A stretch of 64,000 nt of DNA from assembly GCA_917880885.1 (NCBI GenBank), contig OU862920.1, positions 5,146,001-5,210,000 of the forward strand, written 5' to 3'. The notes under the pieces were generated by a model. The model was not told where the DNA came from, did not search any database, and saw nothing but the letters and a program-made list of their open reading frames with translations. The DNA comes from Limnephilus marmoratus. Lineage: Eukaryota > Arthropoda > Insecta > Trichoptera > Limnephilidae. Shown one piece after another: positions 41,205-51,014 of this stretch. Position numbers and translations under genes: made by a program. Position 1 is the stretch's first letter, and the number at the start of each line of letters is the position of its first letter.

Positions 41205-41600
41205 ATTATTTCAAGAACTGTCTATAGCTTTATCGAAATTTATAGAACTTTTCGGAACCTTCTAGACTCACCGACGTACTCCGCCACTCCTTCCAGAATT
41301 TTATACAGCTTTATCGAACCGTCTAGAACTCCGCAATCTTCTAGACTCTACGACGTACTCCGCTACTCCTTCCAGAATTTTATACAGCTTTATCGAACGT
41401 CTAGAACTCCGCAATCTTCTAGACTCTCCGACGTACTCCGCCACTCCTTCCAGAACTGTCAACAGCTTTATCGAAATTACTAGAACTTTTCGGATCCTTC
41501 TAAACTCACCGACGTACTCCGTCACTCCTTCCAAAACTTTCTACAGCTTTATCGAAATTTCTAGAACTTTTCGGAGCCAGAACTTTCCAGAGTTTTATCG
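41205..41600. repeat. Minisatellite, ~79-bp unit
   Basis: The marker 'gacgtactccg' begins at 41273, 41352, 41430 and 41511 (spacings 79, 78, 81 bp). Each unit holds 'ccactccttccagaa', 'cagctttatcgaa' and 'cttctagactc'. Imperfect GAA/TTC pairs such as TTCTAGAA and GAACTTTTC recur and resemble heat-shock element cores, but the array has no associated gene. The minus-strand open frame across it is a by-product of the period. Confidence 0.8.
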
Positions 41601-42584
41601 AATCTTCTAGAAGTTTCTGGAAATTTTTAGAGTTTTTTTGAAATTTTTAGTGTCTTCCTGGAACTTTCAGTTCTTATATCTTCAAAAGCACTCCCTTTAG
41701 GAAAAAAACGGGTACCCTTATTCCCTAGGAGGGTTAGAGATCTACCACCCCACGTAACTCCCTTGATAATACTGAGACTCGTTTCTGAGTTTTTGCGTTC
41801 CGCATTTTTTTGGGACTTTCTTTATAATATACTAGCAGACCCGGCCACACGAAACACAACGCCATTACCCAACCTTTATAAAATCCACACCACCCGCTTG
41901 CCAACTGCCCGCTGCCTGAATTGAATATTTGAATTTCTCGACTTTTCTCTACTATAATAAGCATGTTTTTATACATATAAACCTTCCTCTTGAATCACTC
42001 TATCTATTGGTTAAAACCGCATGAATATCCGTTGCGTAGTTTAAAAGATCTATGCGCACATACATTTTGAGCCAAATAAAATAATTCAAATCAAATACCT
42101 ACTTACTCTTGGACATCTATTTTTCAATTTCTTCCGTAGAACGAATTTCAAAAGTGACTATAGTACGGCCCGCCAGCCGTTTTAAATCACACTCTATCTA
42201 TTGGTGCTGCACCGTATGAAAATCCGTTGCTTAGTTTAAAAGATTAACGCGCACATACATTTTGAGCGACTTATATATGACATTTTATACTATGTAATGA
42301 TAATGATGATAATGATATTGATTACTCGAATTTAAGCTGACTTAGTGGAAAAATGATGCAGATAAAAATTTCACGCACAAGTTATTCTGCAAAACGTTTT
42401 TGCAGAAAGCAACATGTTCTTCTAACATAAATTTACACATGTCGTTGATATATTTGAGCTTGAAAACCAAAAAATCGATATCTACGAATAAAAAATTGAG
42501 TATTTATTTAGACGTTCAAAAAAAGTCAATGGTTCCATATAAAATAAAATCGGATATACTCGTATTTATCCATGACTCTATCTA
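41601..42584 (-). repeat. Helitron-type end and interspersed repeat
   Basis: 'atatactagcagacccggccac' (41828-41849) reads on the minus strand as a GC-rich end in CTAGT. The following 'aaaccttcctcttgaatcactctatctatt' and 'ccgcatgaatatccgttgcgtagtttaaaagat' is a widespread insect repeat; the second block recurs at 42182-42250. The element is non-coding and its far end is not fixed. Confidence 0.5.
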
Positions 42585-42834
42585 TCCAGGTTACAAACCA
42601 ATTCTTAGAATAATTGTTTTCAATAAAAAGGGTAGTTGCCTAATAATAAAATACTAAAATTTGAAATATGATATTGACTAATATGACATTTTGAGAGAAG
42701 GTGGCAATGGCGGAATTGGTAAACACGCAAGTCCCGGTTCGAGTCCCAGTTGGGACCATTATCTTTTTCTGTTTTTCTGTCTTGTTTTCTTTCATATTTT
42801 AGATTAGATTATTTATATTTTCTTCTTTTTCAAT
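42585..42834 (+). mobile_element. SINE-L, plus strand
   Basis: 'ggttacaaaccaattcttagaataattgttt' begins the element. 'gtggcaatggcggaattggtaaac' is the A box and 'cccggttcgagtcccagttggg' the B box (the best preserved in the window). The tail 'accattatctttttctgtttttctgtcttg...tcttctttttcaat' follows. The segment between the boxes is shorter than in other copies, so it cannot fold as a tRNA. Confidence 0.75.
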
Positions 42835-43190
42835 TAAACCATTAACGTTCGAGTTATTGTCACGAGATCAACTGACAACATTATTCCACAAACCGGTTTC
42901 AACGGTTAAAAAGTTGGCTTAATAATATAATTTTTTCTCAACAAATATTACTTTCCTGCATCCTGCAGCTTCTTAACTTTAAAATATTTCTAGTTGAAGA
43001 CATAAGAAGATCGTTTTCACCATTAAGTCCTACAAATTAAACCGGCTTTATACAACATACTTCCACAAAACAAATTTTAAAATGCTGAATTAGGCTTACA
43101 AAAGGTTTCATTACCATAATCCCTGCTTTAAAACACGCATATTAATATGCCCAACAATATTCCACCAATAACTCAAAATTGATATAGTTT
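42835..43190. other. Intergenic, nothing recognised
   Basis: AT-rich. 'gatcaactgacaacattattccac' is similar to sequence at 44360-44380 outside the right arm of the next element, hinting at longer, decayed arms. Confidence 0.35.
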
Positions 43191-44289
43191 TAGAATTGAA
43201 ATTAAAACACTTTTGCACTTTCTTCCACTCATTTATTTTCACCAGAACCGGTTTCATCCTACTACGGACTTTTTCAGACTGGTAGTTGAAACTGTTATGC
43301 TACGGTATTTATACAAACTTAGGCAGGGTTACAAAACAAATTTTCCACAGGTTATTGTGTTAACTTAAGGTACATATTATAAAGATTATTATTAAAATAT
43401 GAATGATGTTAGAGTAACGTAGGATAACCGTACGCAGTTTTTACAGTAGGATTTTTCTATTGAAACGCTTTAGGTGTTTTGCTCATTTTTTTTGTTTATT
43501 GATATGATTGATCATTAAGGCATCTCAAACAAACATAAAACCTTATGTAGTTCATAAATCAAAAAGTTGTTTACATGCATGTCGATTACGAACACTTACC
43601 CCACTTGCGGGGTAAGTATTCGCATACCGTAGAGAAGTGTTCAAATCAGATTAGTGGTTATCTTTAATAGAATTATCACTTTGCACCCGTGTAACTACAA
43701 TATTTTACCAAAAATTATCATGGACCACATCGCTTTGACTCAGTTGGTTACACAATAGCACACATCGGTAAGCAAACATGTCGATAGCAGATTACAAAAT
43801 TTAAGAAAAAGCACAAAAAACAGTAATTTATCTACCAATTTTTATTTTCAAATTAGGATTCACTGTACTCATATCCTGCTTCAATGCGACCCAAAACGCT
43901 ACAGAATTAAGGAACGTGCGGGCGCGAAACAGGCATGACCACCTCGGAAACATCATCGCGAACACTTACACTCTGCGTACGGTTACCCCACGTGACTTTA
44001 CTTAGTAAATAGATATTTTTACTTCACATGAATATACATGAATTTATATAATTGAAAAGGTTTGTGATTACTGATATTTTTATTAAATAACTTATGATAC
44101 CTTAAATTAACAAAATAGAAACATTCATTATATAGAGACAATGTTATGTGCCCCTGCCTAAGTTTGTATAAATACCGTAGCATAAGAATTTCAACTACCA
44201 GTCTGGAAATGTGCATAGTAGGATGAAACCTGTCCTGGTGAAAATAAATAAGTGGAAGACAGTGCAAAAGTGTTTTAATTTCATTCTAA
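43191..44289. mobile_element. 1.1-kb element with ~150-bp inverted repeats
   Basis: 43191-43340 ('tagaattgaaattaaaacac...tttatacaaacttaggcaggg') is inverted at 44143-44289 with about 85-90% agreement by eye. An inner pair 'ggataaccgtacgcag' (43428-43443) and 'ctgcgtacggttacccc' (43975-43991) also mirrors. The 800-bp middle has no transposase-like frame. It has a 9-bp-arm hairpin ACTTACCCC/GGGGTAAGT at 43594-43617. A non-autonomous foldback or MITE-like transposon is the simplest reading. Confidence 0.7.
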
Positions 44290-44609
44290 TACAATGGAAT
44301 TCCTCTACGAATTAACAGTCCAAAAACTGGGCTCATGATATAGTTTTGTTGGATACAACGATACAACATTATTCCGGGCAAGGGCTCAGTTATTGAATTT
44401 AATTGTGTGACTCACGGTGTTTTTCCCAATCCTCCTCATAGCTTATCCGTACACATAACGAATATTTATTTATTTAATAAATATATATATTAATAAATAA
44501 ACAAATAAGTTCTGGGAACTAGTAAAAAAACTTGGCTAATAAACTTATCCTATTATTCATAGGTTCAAATACCGAATAGTAAACCCAGACTTTTTAAATA
44601 AAAAAAAAT
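44290..44609. other. Intergenic, nothing recognised
   Basis: AT-rich, with a run of 'aataaatatatatattaataaataaa' at 44468-44495. Confidence 0.4.
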
Positions 44610-44880
44610 CGAGTGCGATTTACACGGGTAGAAGCAAAACTTTACCAAAACACTCTCAAGTAATACTTGAAAAATGAGATCATAATCAAAGCGACCAATG
44701 AGCGCAGACCTAGCGTAATTTTCGTTTCATATCTCAACCAATAGGAGCCTTTAAAAGTGACATCAGAATCAAAGCGGCCAATGAGCGCAGTTGAAGTGTC
44801 GCAGGTGTAGTAATCGTCATTTCCGTTTCATCCGAACGCCAAATCACAACGGGGCTATAAAAGTTTCACAAATTAATATA
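44610..44880 (+). mobile_element. T1-family element, interior 2, near complete
   Basis: Begins 'gtgcgatttacacgggtagaagcaaaacttta', contains the doublet '(a)gcg.ccaatgagcgcag' (44690 and 44777) with 'ccaataggagcctttaaaagtgac' between, and ends 'gccaaatcacaacggggctataaaagtttcac'. Both ends match those of interior-1 and interior-3 copies. Confidence 0.7.
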
Positions 44881-45242
44881 AAATGTGCGTTAACGTATGA
44901 ATAATCTATGAGGAGGATGGTGATACACCTCTTCTGTGAAATATTTCCGATTCGAATACCTTGGCTATTTAAATCCACTATGAAGCACGTATAATACAGT
45001 GTGAAGTTTATTCGGCCCGCGCGCCGCCATGACAATGTGTCGGGAAACCCGCATTAGCTCGGTCAACAGGCGACACCTAAGTTCGTTACCAGGTCCTGTC
45101 GGTTAGTTAGGTCCCAATAAATACCAAGTTTGCTGTAAATTCGTAATGAACGAAAACAATACAGTTTACGTGACATTATATCGAGATTGACGGGTGAGAA
45201 TAAACTGTTCGTGGCTTTTAGGGGTCTTACTAATGAACCTTT
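44881..45242. other. Intergenic, nothing recognised
   Basis: Moderate GC. 'cggcccgcgcgccgccatgac' at 45014-45034 is a GC patch. No coding region or repeat was recognised. Confidence 0.35.
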
Positions 45243-45415
45243 TTTTGAAGTAAAACTTCTTTACGCACGCTTGACTTGGGGAATAAGCTGGTGAATGTGT
45301 GACGAAAACGTTACGAAAAGTGTGATCGGACGAGGCGAACGGTCGGGCGAGACGAACGGAAGTTGAGAGGGAGATATAAGTTAGTGAAGTTTTACTTCGG
45401 TCGTGTGGTCTAAAG
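45243..45415. mobile_element. MITE-B, short copy interrupted by a hAT element
   Basis: Begins 'gaagtaaaacttctttacgcacgcttgacttgg' and ends 'gaagttttacttcggtcgtgtggtctaaag'. GAAGTAAAACTTC and its exact inverse GAAGTTTTACTTC are the 13-bp terminal repeats. The last 8 bases, GTCTAAAG, are the target of the hAT insertion and reappear at 48524-48531. Confidence 0.75.
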
Positions 45416-45647
45416 CAGTGTACCGCAAAGGTTGTGCCGCGGCACAGTGGTATACCGTGGTCATTAGTTGGTGTGCCTCATCATAGGCTTGTTGAAAAAA
45501 AATATATTGATATTTTTAAGCCATATTTAATGTTTCAACGCATTGATTTAAAATTCCAAGTAAGTACCAAAAAGGTACACAAATTGATATTTTTTTCATA
45601 TCAGCAAAACCGACCACTTAATTTCAGATAATTATTATTTCATCTAG

Positions 45648-47340
45648 AATAATTTTTTTTTTTTTTTAAGTTTCTTTATTCTTTGAATTGTTCATTACAT
45701 GAATTGGGGATTTTTCGACCACCATACTAGGCACATGCCTGTGTTGTGGTAGTCGTTGTGTCTGTTGATTGTAATTAATTCAGGAATGTGGGATAATTAG
45801 GCTAAATTTATTTATTGAAAAGTAAGAAATACATGAAAAACATAAGCTGCATATCTCACTAGGGCGTTCCTGTATCGAGATATGCAGTTTTATAATGTAA
45901 TTTTAAAAAAATATATAAACTTAAAAAACATATAATTATAAACCTACAAAAGAAGTACTGAGAACAATTATTCAGACATGGATTATTAATAATTTAATTA
46001 TAGCTGAGCAGTATGCTCATCGTTGGCAACAATAACATTATAATGTATACTAAAAATACAAGGTACCTGTTAGTTGTGGCTTACCAGATGCATTCATAGG
46101 GTGACCATACCATAGTAGCATTTAATTATTAACAAGAAATAAAGATTGGTAAATAGCAACAGCTAAATAATATCGGGTTAATAATAATAAACAATTATGT
46201 ATATTAAAAATAATAATAATTAAGTAATAAATTTATATAGTTTATGTAATAAGTATAATATATTAAGTAAATAAATATAAATAAATTATGCAGATAATAT
46301 GTAATATAATTATGAGTAAACAATTGTAAACAATTTATTAATAGTAAGTAAATAAACATAAGTAAATTAAGTACATAATAATTATGAGTAAATAATAATA
46401 AACAATTATATAGTACAGTTAGTAAATTATGATACGACAGAAGTAGATAATAATAAGTAAATACTTATAACAATAAGCAAATTAAAAAGTACATAATAAT
46501 ATGTAAGTTGAGTATACATACACAGTTTTTAAATATGGATTGTATGAAATATAGCTTAATTTCAGAGTGATTTATGATATAAGCGACAACATGGGTAATC
46601 CAAAACCATCACTCTCAGTTAGTATACATATTTTGACCATTTTCTTGAATAAATGTATGTACCAATAGTTTTTATTTTTTCATTGAGCATATTATAAATC
46701 AACGGAGCTTTATATGAAAAACTTCTTCGTCCAAGGGATGTTTTGGTATATAACGGTTGATACATTAAAGAAGAGCCCAATCTAGTGCTGCGCACTTGTT
46801 GAGATCTTTTCGCAGTGATAATGTTGTTGAAAAATTTACAGAGAGCCTGTATTATGTACAACTGCCTTATTGTCATAATTTTGCTTACGCTACATAGTAA
46901 CTGTGATGAATACATAAAACTTTTCTTCAACATTATTTTTAAAATTAATTTTTTTGCAATATTTAAAGGCTCTGGAGTAGTCTTATGACAAGAACCCCAA
47001 CAAATAACGTTATATGAAAGCATTGGTTGAACAAGAGCATAATATACAGTTTTTAGTGTAATTTTGTCCAATATATTTCTTAAAATCTTGAAGATATAGG
47101 CTAGCTTTTTTTGTTTTTTTTTTGTTAATATAGTAATATGATTGTTCCATTTTAAATTTTTATCAATAATTAAGTCAAGATATTTGGTATTGTCTACTCT
47201 TTCCAAAGATTGACAATTACACTCCTGTACGCAACAATGTATTTTTAAAGAGCGGTCCAAAGATGGTTGATTTACAGAAGAAATACTAAAAGTTATATAT
47301 TTAGTTTTGTTCATGTTTAAGGTTAACAAGTAATATAGAC
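45648..47340 (-). pseudogene. LINE reverse transcriptase 3' fragment with poly(A) tail
   Basis: The minus-strand frame 46619-47329 begins LTLNMNKTKYITFSISSVNQ, includes DNTKYLDLIIDKNLKWNNHI (the conserved block just after the palm), YYALVQPMLSYNVICWGSCH and GRRSFSYKAPLIYNMLNEKI, and ends at a stop near 46619. A ~950-bp 3' UTR follows, full of AATAA/AATTA simple repeats, and finishes with AATAAAGAAAC and an A-run (T-run at 45653-45667). The YxDD catalytic box is just outside, so the copy is 5'-truncated and non-functional. It is the same group as 3066-4165. Confidence 0.8.
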
Positions 47341-47471
47341 CTTTAGAGCGCCCATATCCTCTTTCAAATCGAACCGATATTTTTTATTAAAAATATCATT
47401 ACAGATAATTGCGAAAACTATCGATATAGATCTATTTTAATTACAAATAAATAGCCCACAATACGTGTACA

Positions 47472-48266
47472 TCTATGTATACATATATAAAAATCAATTG
47501 CTGTTCGTTTGTCTCGCTAAAACTCGAGAACGGCTGGGCCGATTTAGCTGATTTTGGTTTTGAAATGTTTGTCGTAGTCCAGGGAAGGTTTAAATGGTGG
47601 GAAAATATGGAAAAATTGTGAGGAAGATAGAAAAACAATAATTTCATTTTCCTATATAAACTGTTCTACCTACATTTCTGTCAAACATTTGACGTTCGTC
47701 CCTTCGGTACGGTTGGCTGGGGTTCACTCATATTGCGATGAAACTTTGGTGAGTTGTTGTGAGCACGCCCGTGAAGTTTTATATATATACTGTTGAGCTC
47801 TGGCATTATGAAATTTGTATAAAAAATTGCAATAGGTGCCACGCGATCTGTTTGAAATATGAATGTACCGGGACTGAATGTATGGAATGCGGGAGGGGTG
47901 ATGACGGATTTGGGGGGCGGGGAGGGGGGGGGGAACTCGGGAGGAGGGTTTGCGAGAGAAGGGGAGGGGAACCCGGGTGGGGGGAGGGTAACTCGGGAGG
48001 GGGAGAGAACTCGGGAGGAGGATCCGCGGAAAGAGGGAGGCGATCGGGAGGGGAACTCGGGAGGGGGGTTCACGGGACGGGGGAAGGGGGGTGTAGGTGT
48101 AGAGTGAGGAGAGGGAAGGTGGAGGAAGAGTGGGAACGCGATAGGGGAAGGGGACGCGGGAGAGAAAGGGGAGGAGGAAGGTGAACGGGACGAATGGGAA
48201 AGGACGCGCAGGAAGAAACAATTTCTTTATTAAATGGCATAGCAACGCATGCCGGGTACTAGCTAG
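47472..48266 (+). mobile_element. Non-autonomous Helitron with G-rich minisatellite
   Basis: Begins TCTATGTATACATATATAAA after an A. It carries the well-known block 'gtctcgctaaaactcgagaacggctgggccgattt' and 'gagctctggcattatgaaatttg', then about 280 bp of gggaggggaactcgggag repeats. It ends with the hairpin GGCATagcaacgcATGCC, 'gggtactag' and CTAG (48263-48266) followed by T. No Rep/helicase. It lies inside the hAT element. Confidence 0.8.
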
Positions 48267-48269
48267 TAA

Positions 48270-48410
48270 TGGATAAATTCATTAAACGTACCGCAAGTTT
48301 GTCAAGTGAAACGAATGATTCCCAAGAAGAAACAGAGTCAACGAAGAAAAAACCTCAGCTTGTTAATCGAAAATTTATCCAGATTTTACTTCTCAAAAAA
48401 AAAAATGGTG
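48270..48410 (+). pseudogene. hAT transposase N-terminal stub
   Basis: The ATG at 48270 gives MDKFIKRTASLSSETNDSQE followed by a lysine-rich stretch (STKKKPQ). The MDKF[IVL]KR start, a serine/acidic stretch and basic residues match the N-terminus of ZBED/SCAND3-type hAT transposases. The frame continues only to about 48405; the BED finger, RNase H-like core and dimerisation region are missing. Orientation is toward the right end of the hAT element. It sits immediately after the Helitron's CTAGT, so the Helitron inserted just upstream of the start codon. Confidence 0.55.
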
Positions 48411-48531
48411 GATATATTTACTCATTTAAATATTAATTAAACATTGGTTTTTTCTTTGGTGTACCTCTAAAATTTCTTGATTTGGTAGGTGTACCTTGAT
48501 CATAAAGAGTTTGCGGAACACTGGTCTAAAG

Positions 48532-48885
48532 CACTAGCATTAGCTCCATTGTGATTTGAAATTCGGATGAAACGGAAATAACGCATACGGCACCTGCGAA
48601 GTATCAATCTCCTATCAAAGCTCCTATTGTTTGTGATATAAAACGGAAATGACGCTGGTCCTCGCTCTTTGGCGGCTTTTGATTATGACCTCACTTTTAA
48701 AGGCTCCTTAGTTCTTCATCGGTTGAGATTGTTTTGGTAAAGTTTCGCTTCTACCGCGTGTTAACTGCACTCGATTTTTTTTAAAGTGAAACCTCTTTAT
48801 CCCCATTGTGATTTGAAACTCGTATGAAACGGAAATGACGCATTACAGCACCTGCGAAACATAAACCACCATTGATGTAACGGAA
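48532..48885 (-). mobile_element. Two adjoining T1-family elements (interior 2)
   Basis: The first copy runs from 'ttagctccattgtgatttgaaattcgg' to 'ggtaaagtttcgcttctaccgcgtgttaactgcactcg' (48540-48775). A second starts at once, 'aaagtgaaacctctttatccccattgtgatttg', and breaks off near 48885. The abutting ends define the family boundary closely. Confidence 0.7.
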
Positions 48886-49198
48886 ATGGTTGTTCATTAG
48901 TACAGGGATAGGTGTTTTGTCCTTGGTGAATCCCGATAAAAAGAAACAGATGACGAAACTTTACAGGCGCAATGTCAAACTTTTATATAATGCTAGAGCA
49001 GACCCATGAGTAATCACGGGATATTGTAATTGCAGCTGAAAGTATTTATAAAAAATATTTGCCTTAGGATTAGGATCATTGCCTTTCAAAATACGATTCT
49101 GAAAATTAACTTTCGTATTTTAGTAAACTTTAAAAATTATAACATCTGGCAAAAATATAAACAAAATAAATAAACGTTTTACATATAGAATTTTATTA
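48886..49198. other. Intergenic; worn Helitron-type end
   Basis: 'atgctagagcagacccatgagtaatcacggg' (48999-49020) is a worn version of the 'actagcagacccgg' end at 41832. Otherwise AT-rich. Confidence 0.35.
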
Positions 49199-49475
49199 TT
49201 GAAGACGGAGGTAACAACGATAATCTAAACGTAAATATGAAAGAATACAAGACAGAAAATAGTTGCAACTGGGAATCGAACCCAGAACCTCTCGTGAGCG
49301 TTTATCAATTCCGCCATTGCCACCTTCTTCAAACCGTCATATTTGTCAATCTCATATTTCAAATATTAGAATGAAGAATTTTATCTTCAACTATTATTTT
49401 TCTATATTATAGGCAACTACCCTTTTTATTGGAAACAATCATAATCATTTCAAGAACTGGTTTGTAACCTAGATA
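49199..49475 (-). mobile_element. SINE-L, minus strand
   Basis: Minus-strand order: 'ggttacaaaccagttcttgaaat', linker, 'ggtggcaatggcggaattgataaac' (A box), 'gaggttctgggttcgattcccagttgc' (B box), short tail, 'ttcaataataaaa'. It is well preserved apart from deletions between the boxes and in the tail. Confidence 0.75.
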
Positions 49476-49562
49476 GCGCCTCGAATAAATACATCCGATA
49501 ATATTTATATTGAATTATTATTATCTTTTTATAAAAGTCTAAATGAATATTCAATTTTTTTA

Positions 49563-49690
49563 GAGAGGATCTGGCTTCGAGTCCCAGTTGCGACCATTAT
49601 CTTTTTCTATTTTTCTGTGTTGTTCTCTTTTATACGTTACATGAATGGGTATAATCTTTTTAATAGAGTTTTTCTTATAAAAAATATATA
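49563..49690 (+). repeat. SINE-L fragment, inverse of the neighbour
   Basis: 'ggatctggcttcgagtcccagttgcgaccattatctttttc' (B box and tail) on the plus strand, followed by 'gaatgggtataatc...agagtttttcttataaa'. With 49199-49475 it repeats the inverted-pair arrangement seen at 14985-15413. Confidence 0.7.
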
Positions 49691-50000
49691 ATTCTTAAAC
49701 TAATTTAGTTTTCTACCTTATCGCTTGAATTGTTTCCACAATCAGTTACACTTTTGAAAATCAAACAAAATCCAGTTCTGTGGTCGTTGAACCGGAGATT
49801 CACATAAAAAAATAATATTTCTTTATTTACATTTCATCATACATTTTTGCTAAATGTTCTTATTTTTAATCGAACTTTGCTCTGAATTTTGATACACAAT
49901 ATTAAATTACGGAAAAACTTTTGCAGTCTTTCTTCAAAATTTTTTTGTGAATATGTATTGCACAAGAGTCCCAAATGCTTCTAATCGTTTCATACTAGTG
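49691..50000. other. Intergenic, nothing recognised
   Basis: AT-rich, no features supported. Confidence 0.4.
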
Positions 50001-50120
50001 AGACTATGGCATTCCCAATTAGGGTATGTTGTGAGGCTGAAGGTGGCAGGGAGGGGAAGGAAATGGGGAAAAGGAGGGCGGGAAAGTATCTGGCTAATCA
50101 GATCTGGTTAACCAACACAG
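50001..50120 (-). repeat. SINE-A, 3' part
   Basis: Minus strand: 'ttaaccagatctgattagccagatactttcc', then the pyrimidine-rich segment, 'agcctcacaacataccctaattggg'. It matches 5065-5175 closely; no head. Confidence 0.6.
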
Positions 50121-50435
50121 ATATGCTTGGCGGTACTGTGTTTTACTTGACATAATTTTTATGTTCAAAATGGTGACCGGACAATTCAGAATCATGCAAT
50201 TTCAACAACTTTGAAAAGTCATTAAAAGTGATGATTTTTTTTTAATATTAGTTAGATAAGTTACGGACTAGATTATGGGCTTTTTACAAAAAAAATAATC
50301 ACTTTTCAAAGGGATGATGAAATGAAACTAAGGTTCGTCAAACGCTTTATACCACTATATAAAATGTTAGACTTGCGTGTTACCGTGGATTTATCGTATT
50401 ATTTTGGAACCTAGTACCCGTAAAACAAAAAAATC

Positions 50436-50795
50436 TGAGTTTGTAATTCACACGCGGTAGAAGTGAAACTAGAAAGTCAATGTAGATGTCGCTTTCTTTT
50501 CTTTTGCCTGTTTTTTTAAAGTGGTTTGAAGATTGGATATTAATTTCAAAAAATATATATTTTTTTTATTTGGTAGGATTCGAATCCCCGTTCATTTAAT
50601 GTCTGTCTCTCTGGCCGCTGAGACTTGTCAGGCACCTTACCAACTACGCTATGGAAGGTACGCGCCGAGGTGCGAATTTACAGCTTTATATTGAACCGAG
50701 TATTTGTGTAGAACTGAGTTGTGACGCATTTCCGTTTCACCAGAATTTCAAGTCACTAACGACGCTAAAGTTACTTCGATAAATATTTTATTGCC
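50436..50795. mobile_element. T1-family element with tRNA-like interior (interior 3), copy 2
   Basis: Ends 'gtaattcacacgcggtagaagtgaaactaga' and 'gaatttcaagtcactaacgacgctaaagttac'. The order (end, 'gtggtttgaagattggatattaatttc', minus-strand tRNA-like module, 'gcgaattta', end) is the same as at 8292-8697. This shows that the tRNA-like module moved as part of the element. Confidence 0.65.
50573..50655 (-). repeat. Well-preserved tRNA-like module inside T1
   Basis: On the minus strand 'catagcgtagttggtaaggtgcctgac' (A box TAGCGTAGTTGGTA) and 'cggggattcgaatcctacca' (B box GGATTCGAATCC, a perfect palindrome-like T arm). The interval is within tRNA range but the acceptor stem does not pair, so a Pol III promoter module is more likely than a tRNA gene. 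Confidence 0.6.
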
Positions 50796-50910
50796 ATATC
50801 ATTTTCTCGCAGATAAATCCTAAAAATGTATGTGTTTGTCTCTTTTTAGTGTCGCAATATCGTTTCATCGAGTTTAAAATCAAACGGTGCTAAATAAGTT
50901 TTCACTTTAA
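50796..50910 (+). mobile_element. T1-family element, partial (interior 1)
   Basis: 'attttctcgcagataaatcc', 'gtgtttgtctctttttagtgtcgc' and 'gagtttaaaatcaaacggtgctaaataagttttcac' follow immediately after the interior-3 copy. This is an end-to-end junction of two T1 types. Confidence 0.6.
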
Positions 50911-51014
50911 AACATAAACACAACACAATGGCGCTGAATGGCCATTTAATAACGCAGTTTCTTTTGAATTTCAACCTGTCCTGAGTTATCAATTTTATGT
51001 CTTGTCAAATAAAT

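Larger units (their letters stand above)
45416..48523 (+). mobile_element. hAT element with 8-bp target duplication, host of nested insertions
   Basis: The left end CAGTGTACCGCAAAG is inverted at the right as CTTTGCGGAACACTG-like sequence (48508-48523, with one indel). GTCTAAAG precedes the left end (45408-45415) and follows the right end (48524-48531), the 8-bp duplication expected of hAT. 'gtgccg..ggcaca' and 'ggtgtgcctcatcat' subterminal sequences mirror 'gtaccttgatcataa' on the right. Its own coding is reduced to an N-terminal stub at 48270. Most of its length is a LINE fragment and a Helitron that inserted into it. Confidence 0.8.

Noticed and set aside
41301..41534. Repetitive minus-strand protein with EGVAEYVGESRR units
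   Set aside because: It results from a 78-81 bp minisatellite; the period being near a multiple of three keeps a frame open by accident.
42715..42765. Possible tRNA-Leu gene
   Set aside because: The interval between A and B boxes is too short for a cloverleaf and the sequence belongs to the multi-copy SINE-L.
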